Origin: an uncultured Prevotellaceae bacterium
GTDB taxonomy: Bacteria > Bacteroidota > Bacteroidia > Bacteroidales > Bacteroidaceae
Length of the DNA stretch: 64,000 nt
Direction of reading: 5' to 3'
NCBI GenBank assembly: GCA_946188395.1
Contig: CAMHUU010000012.1
Coordinates: 1-64,000 of the forward strand
Notes under the pieces: model-generated
Databases searched by the model: none
What the model saw: only the letters and a program-made list of their open reading frames with translations
What the model was told of the DNA's origin: nothing
Shown: in pieces, positions 26,725-34,861 of the stretch
Numbering within the stretch: position 1 is the stretch's first letter
Layout of the letters: each line of letters opens with the position of its first letter
Translations under genes and position numbers: made by a program

Positions 26725-29700
26725 TTACTTAATCACAACCTTACGGCCGTTGACAATATACAGACCCTTGGTGGGGTTGGTCACCTGACGGCCCTGCAGG
26801 TCGTAGATTATTGAACTTTCAACATTGAGCTTTGAACTTTCAACTGTCTTGATGCCAGTCGTGCCAGCTTCCGAAGGTTCGCTCAGACCACCCATCTCGT
26901 TGGCTGCACGCACAGTATAAGTAGCCGTTGCGTCGTCGACGGTATAAGTAGGCTCCGTGGTGAAGCCGACGATGCTACCATTTTTGCAGACAGCCCACAA
27001 CAGAGCGTAGTTGCTATTCTCCCAAGTCAACGTGGTTCCGGAAATCTTCACGTTCTGTGGGACAGGAGCCTGTTCGGTGAGCAAAGTGGGATCCCACTCA
27101 CCAAACATGTTGTGCAAGTTACCAGCCTCGGCAGCCTCCTCAGCAGTCAGAACAGGATTGTTGGCATGGCCGTCGCCGAAGGTCTTCTTACGACCGCTCA
27201 GGTCAATCTGCGAGCCAGTCGATGTCATCGAGTTGTACTCAGCGAAGCGCTTGGGCCAGCCTGTACCCATCTCGTTCCAGCCAATAGCCGAAGGAACAAC
27301 GTTCATCTTCGTGTCAATAAAGAGGGCTACTGGAGTACCACTACCCCAAGGACGACCGAGGGTGTAGTTGCCGTCGACATTATTGCCTTCACCGTTGATG
27401 GTACAGTCTTTGTAGACGTAACCGTACTTTATACTCTTCGATGGTACGGCAGCGTAGCCACCGGCAATCTGGCGCAGTTCAACACCATTGAAGAAGGCGT
27501 CGCCCTTACCGCACATATAGTCAGTACGTCCACGAACATAACCACCCTCGAAGTAGTAGTAACCGTTGTCATTGTTCGAAGTCCAGGTATCCTGATAACC
27601 GCGCAGGCCAGTATTCTTATAAATGGTACGCGTAGCCTTGTCTTGAATGGCGAGGTCACGACCCGTAGCGTCTTCCATACCACTCTCGATGGTCAAATCC
27701 TGGAAGTAATAGTCGCTACCGCTTATCTGGAACACGTCGCTGTTACCAATACCATCGTACTTGCTGGTAGTGCCGTAAGTACCTGCGAAGGTAGCATTCT
27801 TGTCGATACCGTTGGTGATTATAACGCCGTCGCGGCTTTCACCGATGAATGATACGTTCTTGGTATTGATGAATGTGATACATTCGGGAACCTCATAACC
27901 GTTGACGGTCTTCATTGTTGAATAGAGAGGAATGGTGTAGTTACCGTTCTTGATAAAGATACGGTAGCGCACGTTCTTGTCGCTGCGTTTCTGGGCAGCA
28001 TCGATGGCAGCTAGCAGTTGTTCAGCATTTTCGACAATCTGGTCGTAAGCCTTCTTCTCAATAGTAGGACGAGACATGATGGTAAAGTCAATCGTGATGT
28101 CCTTGTCTAGATAGTTGTCTGTCAGATCGCTGATAGTGTTGGCAGGCATACTGAATTTATATGCAGTAGCATACTCCAGTCCCTTATATTCGAAGGTGAT
28201 GGTCTTACCGCTGACTGTGGGTTCTACCAGCCAAGCACCGCTCGCGCCGTTGTTGACGGCCATCATACCCGTAGCACCGTCCTTCACCTTCACGCGCTCG
28301 TCGAAGGCGAGCACAATCTTACCGCTAGCAGAAGCGCCGGTGGCGCCGTCGGCAGGAACTGTCGAAACAAGCACAGGAGCCTTGCCGTCGTCAACCAACT
28401 TCGGAGTACCGGTGATGAAGAACATAGCCAGCGTGTTACCGTCGTTAGCCGATGCAGCACCATCGACCTGCGAGGTCTTGTCGGCTTTCATGCGGATGAT
28501 GAGTTCCTTCTGGTTGTTGGCAGCTGCGGGCAATTTTTCGCTGAACGTAGCCACAGCCTTCGCACCCGTCATGGTCACGCTGCCGAACTTTGTCCAGTTC
28601 TCACCGTCTAGCGAGTATTCAGCATCGTAGGTCTGATAGGCGTTGTAGTTATACAGCATCTGGAACTGTACGTTGATGTCGGTAAATGCCTCGGCATTGA
28701 TCTTCGTCTGCCAATGCCAGTTACCCACGTCGCCGTTTTGCTTGCCCTGGCGCCAGTTGACGGCAGCACCTGCAAAGCTCTCGTAACCACCGCCACCAAC
28801 AGTCGACTTGTCGAGCCAGCCACTGGTCTCGCCAGTCTCGGTATTCACTAGATTCAGGGCATCGCCGTCGTTGTCCTGTGCGGCGAAGTCAGCCTTACGG
28901 CCATTGCTTCCAGCCTTATAGAAATCCCAACCGGCAATGATGTCTGCCTGAGAATAGGAAGCAACAATATTCTTATCGCCGTCCATCGTTACAGTCAGAT
29001 CGCTGTTCGTCGTACCATCATTCCAGTTGGTGAAGGTCACCAGACCCTCATACTGGCTAGCCGTCAGGGCCACCGTTGCACCTGCTTCATACATCCACTT
29101 GCCGTCAATCGTCTCAGGAATAGGACTAACCTTAACCATATAGTCGTTCGTACCTTCAATGGTCAACTTCAACTCGTAAGTCTCCACCTTCTTGAAGTTA
29201 GCCTTCAGCTCGCTGTTGGCATTGACAACATATTTGAACTTAGCCTCGGTAGAAACTACCTGACCGGTGGCATCAGTCCAATTCTCAAAGTCGTAGCCGA
29301 AGTTCTCAGTGGCGGTCAGCGTCACCTCGCTGCCAGCCTCATAGCTGTCAGACTTCGGATAGACACTCACGCTACCGGCTTCCTCGGGATTGGCAACAGC
29401 AGAGAGGGTGTACATCTCGACAGCGGCCTTGGTACCATTCACCTTACCATAGATGCGCACGTCAGCAAAACCGCCAGCCTTATTGTTGGCCAAACCGGTT
29501 GTAGCATACAGGTCGAAGCCTTCGCCTGATGTCAGAGCCTTTTGCTGATCCTCAGTCAGATTAATAACAATCTCGTTAACCAGATTGCTCAGGTTCTCGC
29601 CCCACTGGCCTTCCTCCTGGCTGTCATCCCAGTTAGCACGTCGTGCCGTAAAGGTTCCAAGGGTAGTCGATTCGCCTTCCCCCACCTTGGCAGAAACGAC

Positions 29701-31215
29701 AACACCGTCCTTCTTATTGGTACCGAAACGCTGAACATACATTTTAATCTGAGTCGGGGTAAAGGTGAGGCCCGATGCAGGCTTCACATTCCAGTGCAGC
29801 TGGACGTTGTCACCTGTAAAGGTCACAAACTTTAAACCATTATCAGGATCTTTGCTACGCGAACCTGTGGCAACCGTAGCATCAGCAGGACTGTATTCGA
29901 AGGAAGCTACTGAAATAGCTGACTCGGGATTAACGGTCTTGCTTCCCAAATCTATATTACCATCCACCAGCATCGGCCACTCGACAGAGGCATCGACATT
30001 GTCAAACTTCTCGCCACCGGCACTTGCCACAACGGGCAAAACAACCTGGATGTAGCGGTAGTATGAGCCGTCGTCGCCAATGACCACGTCAATGGTCTCG
30101 GCAGAACCGGCAATCTCGTAGCTGATAGTCTTGCCGTTAGTATAGTCACTCTGTCCGTCGATAGTAGTGGCTGTCTTACCAGCAGCACCTAATTCGCTGT
30201 AAGCCTCAATAGAAACGGTGGCACCCTTGCATGAAGGAATGGTCCACTTGGTACCTTTGTTCAGCTGAGCCCAGTCATTCCAGTTGCCGTTGGCAAACTT
30301 ACCGCCATTGTTGGTGTCAAAGTCGGCCTTCACATCGATGGTCTTGCCATTGACTATAGCCTGAGCCACCCAGATGCCAGTAGCATTCTGATAGCCTACA
30401 GTAGGGGCACCGGCATCGCGACGGAAGTTGAACTTCACAGTCACAGACTCAATGCGGTCGCCAAGGCTCACCTCGTTATCAGTGAACTTGGCAGTCAGAG
30501 TGACGTCCGAAGCGGGGACGGTATACTCAGAACCAGGAGCATAGTCGTTGGTGCCGTCAGTCCAAGCCGTCAGGGTCTTGCCCTCCACGTAGAGGGTGAA
30601 GTTCGTTGGCAGAGCAAAGGTGCTGCCCACTTCTTTCTTGACGGCGGCAGGAGCCAAGCCAGCAGCATCACCACTGGCAAAAGTCACAGTAGCGTCGTTG
30701 GGCAACTGAGAAGGGTCAACAGCCTCTACGGCAAAGTACGGAGTATAGCTGCCGCCGCTGATGGTCAGCGTCGTGGCTTCACCTTTGTAGTACGTTGAGG
30801 CAATGTTTTTTACCTTTTCGTTGTGGTAGCAAGCACCCGTATTTGTGTTGAACGTGCCTACAGTAGCACCCGTGGCATCCTTAATCGTCACGTCACCACC
30901 CCAGGCGCAGGTTCCCATGGAAACCTTCACGGGACCGTCCACTTTGACAGTGGCTGAAAAATTACTGATACCATGGTCGTTCGAGTGGAACTTACCAGTA
31001 ATCACCGCGTTAGCATCTGCAGCATCTGCCGCCACACGCGTAAACGTGCCGTCAGCATTCATCTTCAAGCCGGCAGTTGTCACGTTGGTCTCCTCAGCAG
31101 TGAAGAACGACCCGTTGGTAAAATCTGCCTTGATGTCAGTAAACGCTGCTGCCCGTGTCATGCCCAAGATGAACAGCAGACAGAGCGTGCTCCATCTAAG
31201 TAATTGTTTCTTCAT
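26725..31215 (-). CDS. Large secreted pectin methylesterase (CE8) with Ig-like and repeat modules
   Basis: Removes methyl esters from homogalacturonan, preparing it for lyases. The 1496-residue product has a signal peptide, several beta-sandwich modules, an InlB-type repeat (GSVSVYPKSDSYEAGSEVTL, about 630-720), an SbsA/Big_5-like Ig domain (APVLVSTVPADGATGASASG, about 940-1040) and a C-terminal CE8 domain (about 1075-1390) with GYQDTW, GRTDYMCGKGDAFF and the LGRPWG arginine motif. The C-terminus IYDLQGRQVTNPTKG then LYIVNGRKVVIK resembles a type IX secretion tail and matches the end of the protein at 11609. Just before that tail, VESSKLNVESS is encoded by spacer-like repeats. It lies between the PL9 gene and the first SusCD pair. 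Confidence 0.92.
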   Translation of the reverse strand: MKKQLLRWSTLCLLFILGMTRAAAFTDIKADFTNGSFFTAEETNVTTAGLKMNADGTFTRVAADAADANAVITGKFHSNDHGISNFSATVKVDGPVKVSMGTCAWGGDVTIKDATGATVGTFNTNTGACYHNEKVKNIASTYYKGEATTLTISGGSYTPYFAVEAVDPSQLPNDATVTFASGDAAGLAPAAVKKEVGSTFALPTNFTLYVEGKTLTAWTDGTNDYAPGSEYTVPASDVTLTAKFTDNEVSLGDRIESVTVKFNFRRDAGAPTVGYQNATGIWVAQAIVNGKTIDVKADFDTNNGGKFANGNWNDWAQLNKGTKWTIPSCKGATVSIEAYSELGAAGKTATTIDGQSDYTNGKTISYEIAGSAETIDVVIGDDGSYYRYIQVVLPVVASAGGEKFDNVDASVEWPMLVDGNIDLGSKTVNPESAISVASFEYSPADATVATGSRSKDPDNGLKFVTFTGDNVQLHWNVKPASGLTFTPTQIKMYVQRFGTNKKDGVVVSAKVGEGESTTLGTFTARRANWDDSQEEGQWGENLSNLVNEIVINLTEDQQKALTSGEGFDLYATTGLANNKAGGFADVRIYGKVNGTKAAVEMYTLSAVANPEEAGSVSVYPKSDSYEAGSEVTLTATENFGYDFENWTDATGQVVSTEAKFKYVVNANSELKANFKKVETYELKLTIEGTNDYMVKVSPIPETIDGKWMYEAGATVALTASQYEGLVTFTNWNDGTTNSDLTVTMDGDKNIVASYSQADIIAGWDFYKAGSNGRKADFAAQDNDGDALNLVNTETGETSGWLDKSTVGGGGYESFAGAAVNWRQGKQNGDVGNWHWQTKINAEAFTDINVQFQMLYNYNAYQTYDAEYSLDGENWTKFGSVTMTGAKAVATFSEKLPAAANNQKELIIRMKADKTSQVDGAASANDGNTLAMFFITGTPKLVDDGKAPVLVSTVPADGATGASASGKIVLAFDERVKVKDGATGMMAVNNGASGAWLVEPTVSGKTITFEYKGLEYATAYKFSMPANTISDLTDNYLDKDITIDFTIMSRPTIEKKAYDQIVENAEQLLAAIDAAQKRSDKNVRYRIFIKNGNYTIPLYSTMKTVNGYEVPECITFINTKNVSFIGESRDGVIITNGIDKNATFAGTYGTTSKYDGIGNSDVFQISGSDYYFQDLTIESGMEDATGRDLAIQDKATRTIYKNTGLRGYQDTWTSNNDNGYYYFEGGYVRGRTDYMCGKGDAFFNGVELRQIAGGYAAVPSKSIKYGYVYKDCTINGEGNNVDGNYTLGRPWGSGTPVALFIDTKMNVVPSAIGWNEMGTGWPKRFAEYNSMTSTGSQIDLSGRKKTFGDGHANNPVLTAEEAAEAGNLHNMFGEWDPTLLTEQAPVPQNVKISGTTLTWENSNYALLWAVCKNGSIVGFTTEPTYTVDDATATYTVRAANEMGGLSEPSEAGTTGIKTVESSKLNVESSIIYDLQGRQVTNPTKGLYIVNGRKVVIK

Positions 31216-31317
31216 AAAATCAATTTTTAATCGTTAATAGTATTAATAATAATTGTTCGCGCGTATATACAGTAGTAGTTTGTCTTGCAACCTCATCTTG
31301 AGGCCGTTTTGCTCTTG

Positions 31318-31325
31318 CAAAGATA
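31318..31325 (-). promoter_or_regulatory. -7 box of the CE8 gene
   Basis: Minus-strand TATCTTTG, about 100 bp upstream of the CE8 start. No TTG is found at the usual distance; that position is occupied by the hairpin at 31323-31360. Confidence 0.55.
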
Positions 31326-31360
31326 CGAAGAAAATCACGGGCCGCCGATTTTCTTCGTAT
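31323..31360. terminator. Perfect inverted repeat between PL9 and CE8 genes, terminator or operator
   Basis: ATACGAAGAAAATC and its exact complement (14-bp arms, 10-nt GC-rich loop) begin about 10 bp after the PL9 stop and overlap the -7 box of CE8. It may terminate PL9 transcripts, but it lacks a clean T-tract, and its overlap with the promoter suggests a regulatory role. Confidence 0.6.
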
Positions 31361-31369
31361 AAAATTCTG

Positions 31370-33811
31370 TTAATTTCCACGAAATCGTTTACGTATTTGT
31401 CCTTGTGCGTTATACTGTACTTGGTTCTTTTGAATGACAAGACGCCCTTTGTGCATGAACTTGAGAGGTTTCTCAGCCTCATCGCTGCCAAGAGATCTGA
31501 TTCCTGTTGCACCGTCATCTGGCACTCGGATATACATGTCGTACATGCGCACCTCACCACTGGAATTGTTGTTCAGCAACTCTATGCTACGCAGCGTTGT
31601 GCCATCGATGATGCCGGCATTCTCAAGTACGTTCCAGCCGCAGTAGGTTCCCTTACTCTGTTTGGCAACATTGACGGTGTTGGTAGTACCGTCGGCCAGT
31701 GTGTAGTTGATGCGGAAGGTGCGTCCGCCGGTAAAGTGCAGGTTGACAAACAGTTGAATGACACCGCTTTTGAAGTTCCAGCGGATGCCGCCGTTGTTGC
31801 GCCCCATGACGAAAGCTCCTATGGTGCAACCACCGGGGATGACACCGTCATTCTCCGTGTAGGTAGGACTGATGTACGACGGACGGCCAGTGTCTGTACC
31901 CTGTACTATCTCTACGACCTCCTTCAGGTCGGCGGGCAGTGCATCGGCTTCGTCCTGGAAGTGGTACCAGTCGCCAGTCAGTACACGGAAGGGGATGACG
32001 AGGGTGATAGTGCCTGTCGTGCTGACGGGTTTCACTCCCTTTTCTGCATCACCAGAGACGGTAATCTTGAAGGTGCCGCCAGTGGCGGGTGTGCCGCTGA
32101 TGGTCAGAGTGCGCCCGCTGGCGGTGTAGCTCAGACCATCGGGCAGACCATCGACGCTGGCATTGGTGCCTGCCTCATTCCACTCATAGACGATGTCCTC
32201 AATAGGCTGTCCTTGGACAATTTCCTGCATGGAGTTGGCCGTCGTGCAGGTCAGTTCTATCTTCTCCGGAATGGTGAAGTCTGCCGGTACGCCGTCCAGC
32301 TCGAAGGCGCCAAACTCGGGTGCTGCATCGTTGTAGGGAATGTAGAGGTCATCGGCGGTGATATACTCCAACCCTGCGGCGGCACATTCGGCCTCGGTCA
32401 TCTTTCGTACTGGCGTAAAGCCGATGATGGGCGTGCCCTGGTCCTTCATGACGCTGCCAGGCTTCAGACGGGCAAAGTCGTTGCTGGGCAGCGAACCGTC
32501 GACCTCACGTGGTGCCATGAAGTCCTCGACGGACAGCGACAGAAACTCGCCGGAGTAGTCCTTGGTAAGGGGCTTGCTGCCGTCGGCCACTTTCTGGCCT
32601 TCCTTGTATGGATTACAGCCGTCCAGCGTAGTCCATGAGTTGAACTCGGTGTCGGGCAGCTGCGAGCCGTCCTTGTCTGCCGACAGGAACTCGTGGTTCT
32701 GCTTTTCGGCTCCCCACCCTACGCTGTTGCGGATGGTCATGCCGCCATACTTGAACATGGTGGGGAAACGGTAGTTATACTCATTGCCCCAAGCGGTGCA
32801 GTTAATGATGTACATGCCCTCGTAGGCATTGTTCTGGTCGAAACCCTTGTGCAGGTTCCCGAAGGCCACGCTGTTGGTGACGACATGAGCTCCCACCGAC
32901 TGGTCGAAGGCAGCACCGCCCGACGACCCTCCACCGCCCAGCTTGAAGCCGTTGCCGTTGCCCACGACCTCGCCTTCGGGTGAATAGCCGGCATGCCAGG
33001 CCCAGCAATGGTCGATGACCACGGGGTGATAGACCATGTAGAGGTCCCAGTTGTCGTCGCTGTTGGTCCATGCGCGACAACCGTGGAACTCCGTGCCGGG
33101 ACCAGGAAACAGCTTGCAGGCAAATCCGTCGGCATCGCCTCCGTCGTCGGTGCCGTTATAGGTGCGGCTGTCGTAGTTCTCGTAGGCGTCGCAATTGATG
33201 ACCTTGTTGTATCGGCAATAGGTGTAGCCGGGGTTGAACTGCGGCGTACCGCTGACGGGCAGGCTTTTCGTCTCTTCGATGCTGAAATCCTTGTACATGC
33301 CTATCTGCAGGCCTGTATCGTTGTTCCAGCGGAACACGCAACGCTCGATGATGTTGTACGATCCTTCCACCTTCATACCGTTATCCTCGGCATGCTGCAG
33401 CACGAGTCCGTAGAACGTCCAGTAGTTGGCCTCGTGGTTCACATAGATGCAGCGTCCCATCTTGAAGTCGTTCATCGTCTTGTGGTTCATAGCCGAGCCG
33501 TCGATGATAACCTTGCCCACGGCCTCTTCGGGCCAGGCACGCATCTCACAGCGTCGCTCGGCACTCGTAGGTAGTGCGGGAATCTTAATGCGTTCGCTGA
33601 TGGTGTAGGTACCCTCATGAATGAGAATGCGGTCGCCAGCCTGCACCAGTTCTACGGCTTTGTGAATGGTCAGCAGGGGCGCTTCCTCAGTACCCGGATT
33701 GTCATCATTACCCGTAGTAGCCACATGGATGTCCCGAGCCGAGAGGCCAACAACAGCAAGGATCAATGAAAGGCACATAGCCAGTAGTCTTCTGTTTGGT
33801 ATATATTTCAT
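31370..33811 (-). CDS. Secreted PL9-family pectate lyase
   Basis: Cleaves de-esterified polygalacturonate or rhamnogalacturonan backbones by beta-elimination. The start giving MKYIPNRRLLAMCLSLILAV is chosen for its signal peptide; the longer ORF-track start crosses the promoter. The PL9 right-handed beta helix shows the calcium-binding aspartates in DADGFACKLFPGPG and NSDDNWDLYMVY and the catalytic lysine in NGNGFKLGGGG. About 300 residues of beta-sandwich follow. The C-terminus KRFRGN lacks the sorting tail found in the CE8 protein, though a related VIQKNQVQYNAQGQIRK precedes it. With CE8 next door it forms a homogalacturonan-depolymerising pair. Confidence 0.9.
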   Translation of the reverse strand: MKYIPNRRLLAMCLSLILAVVGLSARDIHVATTGNDDNPGTEEAPLLTIHKAVELVQAGDRILIHEGTYTISERIKIPALPTSAERRCEMRAWPEEAVGKVIIDGSAMNHKTMNDFKMGRCIYVNHEANYWTFYGLVLQHAEDNGMKVEGSYNIIERCVFRWNNDTGLQIGMYKDFSIEETKSLPVSGTPQFNPGYTYCRYNKVINCDAYENYDSRTYNGTDDGGDADGFACKLFPGPGTEFHGCRAWTNSDDNWDLYMVYHPVVIDHCWAWHAGYSPEGEVVGNGNGFKLGGGGSSGGAAFDQSVGAHVVTNSVAFGNLHKGFDQNNAYEGMYIINCTAWGNEYNYRFPTMFKYGGMTIRNSVGWGAEKQNHEFLSADKDGSQLPDTEFNSWTTLDGCNPYKEGQKVADGSKPLTKDYSGEFLSLSVEDFMAPREVDGSLPSNDFARLKPGSVMKDQGTPIIGFTPVRKMTEAECAAAGLEYITADDLYIPYNDAAPEFGAFELDGVPADFTIPEKIELTCTTANSMQEIVQGQPIEDIVYEWNEAGTNASVDGLPDGLSYTASGRTLTISGTPATGGTFKITVSGDAEKGVKPVSTTGTITLVIPFRVLTGDWYHFQDEADALPADLKEVVEIVQGTDTGRPSYISPTYTENDGVIPGGCTIGAFVMGRNNGGIRWNFKSGVIQLFVNLHFTGGRTFRINYTLADGTTNTVNVAKQSKGTYCGWNVLENAGIIDGTTLRSIELLNNNSSGEVRMYDMYIRVPDDGATGIRSLGSDEAEKPLKFMHKGRLVIQKNQVQYNAQGQIRKRFRGN

Positions 33812-33842
33812 ATATAGTAGTTTGTTAGTTTTGAACCAGCTG

Positions 33843-33850
33843 CAAAAGTA
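33843..33850 (-). promoter_or_regulatory. -7 box of the PL9 gene
   Basis: Minus-strand TACTTTTG, about 31 bp before the chosen start. The nearest TTG is at a short 17-bp spacing. No LacI-type palindrome is seen 54 bp upstream. Confidence 0.5.
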
Positions 33851-34144
33851 CAAACTTTATTTGTAAACAAGGTCTCTAAAGCAAAAAATCTTCGAAAAAC
33901 CCGCAAAATTCAGAAAATCAGCCCTTGGCAATACGCGTATCGGCGTGTGAACCACACTATTTCCGTACCCGAATGTAAAGCCATGAACTGCGTCGTCCAG
34001 GCCATTTGCCGCACCAAGGATTCCTGGTGGAAGGTAAGCAAATTTTACTTAATACTAATAACACCAAAATGATTATGAAAGAATAATTCAATAAGTTCTA
34101 CTAAAAAACAAAGTATCTATCTGAAATATAGCATTTTACGTAAA
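33851..34144. other. Non-coding stretch, no gene seen
   Basis: Short reading frames only. A stretch around 33950-34030 could encode SVPECKAMNCVVQAICRTKD but lacks a start and any family match I know. It precedes the iteron island. Confidence 0.45.
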
Positions 34145-34219
34145 AGTCTACCTCTACTTAAGTTCTACTTATCCTCTACTTTAGTTCTACCTAAGTTCTA
34201 CTAACCCTCTACATAACCT
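34145..34219. repeat. Iteron array 1, 11-bp period
   Basis: Consecutive 11-bp units beginning TAC: TACTTAAGTTC, TACTTATCCTC, TACTTTAGTTC, TACCTAAGTTC, TACTAACCCTC, with partial units at both ends. The spacing is one helical turn. The same motif recurs in inverse orientation at 34466-34530. Confidence 0.9.
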
Positions 34220-34293
34220 TTGTCATTCCTCTGTCGCCATCTGTGTGTGTTTAAGAGGAAGGTGATGACTACTGAGGCGGAGGCTGGCTTGAT

Positions 34294-34381
34294 GTTCCCA
34301 CCTTGGGACTAAATTGTTCCCACCTTGGGACTAAAACATTCCCAGCCTGGGACTAAAACGTTCCCAACGTGGGACTGTTTA
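34294..34381. repeat. Four palindromic units, exact 22-bp period
   Basis: Units start at 34294, 34316, 34338 and 34360. The first two share GTTCCCACCTTGGGACTAAA; the third has CAGCCTG and the fourth CAACGTG in the centre, so the outer TCCCA/TGGGA arms are kept while the middle varies. The period is twice that of the flanking iterons. Confidence 0.92.
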
Positions 34382-34465
34382 ATAAGCTACGAGTAAATCC
34401 AGTTAAAAGGCCTTGCCTGAAAACCTGCAGGGGAGTATCGGAGATAAAAAACGAATCATCGTTTG

Positions 34466-34530
34466 GTAGAGTTAAGGTAGAACATAGGTAGAGGATAGGT
34501 AGGACTAAAGTAGAACTTAAATAGAGGTAA
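34466..34530. repeat. Iteron array 2, 11-bp period, inverse to array 1
   Basis: Units GTAGAGTTAAG, GTAGAACATAG, GTAGAGGATAG, GTAGGACTAAA, GTAGAACTTAA and a partial ATAGAGGTAAA. These are reverse complements of the array 1 motif family (TTAAGTTCTAC). The two arrays face each other across about 245 bp containing the 22-bp palindromes. Confidence 0.9.
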
Positions 34531-34606
34531 AAAGTTGGCGAATAATTTGCATAAGTCCCATAAAATCAGCATCTTTGCAAGCAAAATAACTAAAATTTAG
34601 TAGAAC

Positions 34607-34756
34607 ATGAAGATAAGTTTACTAAAATAATCGCGTAAGAAGGAGGTCATCAACCGTCTGGAGTTGTCGGAGCTTGCTGGACACTAATAGTAACACCAGC
34701 GGTAACTCCGGAGGCGGCGGCAACGACGACGACGACTTCGGAACGGGAGCGTAAAA
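34607..34756 (+). pseudogene. Possible decayed small gene with acidic glycine tail
   Basis: A start-like MKISLLK is followed immediately by TAA, then by in-frame codons SRKKEVINRLELSELAGH and another stop. A different frame ends TSGNSGGGGNDDDDFGTGA. Such Gly-Asp tails occur on HU-like DNA-binding proteins of Bacteroidales mobile regions, but the body is missing. I regard it as a remnant with low certainty. Confidence 0.3.
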
Positions 34757-34787
34757 AGGTTAGCGCCTTTTAAATTAAAAATGTAAA

Positions 34788-34824
34788 AAGTCGGGCTGAT
34801 AGTTGGTCAGTCCGATTTTATTTT
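34788..34824. terminator. Terminator-like hairpin before metG
   Basis: GTCGGGCTGA and TCAGTCCGAT pair around a 7-nt loop, with an A-rich left flank and TTTTATTTT on the right. It is nearly the reverse complement of the hairpin at 9045-9086. Confidence 0.65.
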
Positions 34825-34833
34825 GTAATTTTG
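34803..34833 (+). promoter_or_regulatory. Promoter of metG
   Basis: TTG at 34803-34805, a 20-bp spacer and TAATTTTG at 34826-34833, with the start codon 28 bp further on. The -33 region overlaps the hairpin loop. Confidence 0.65.
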
Positions 34834-34861
34834 CAGGCTAGAAAATAAGCAACAAAGAAAA

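Noticed and set aside
31386-31396. Third LacI-type operator at the 3' end of the PL9 gene
   Set aside because: Only half the palindrome matches and the sequence encodes the last PL9 residues; kept as a possibility within the operator finding but not annotated as a site.
34145-34530. CRISPR array or plasmid origin
   Set aside because: No repeat-spacer structure, no cas genes and no replication initiator gene nearby; iteron-like geometry alone does not prove an origin.
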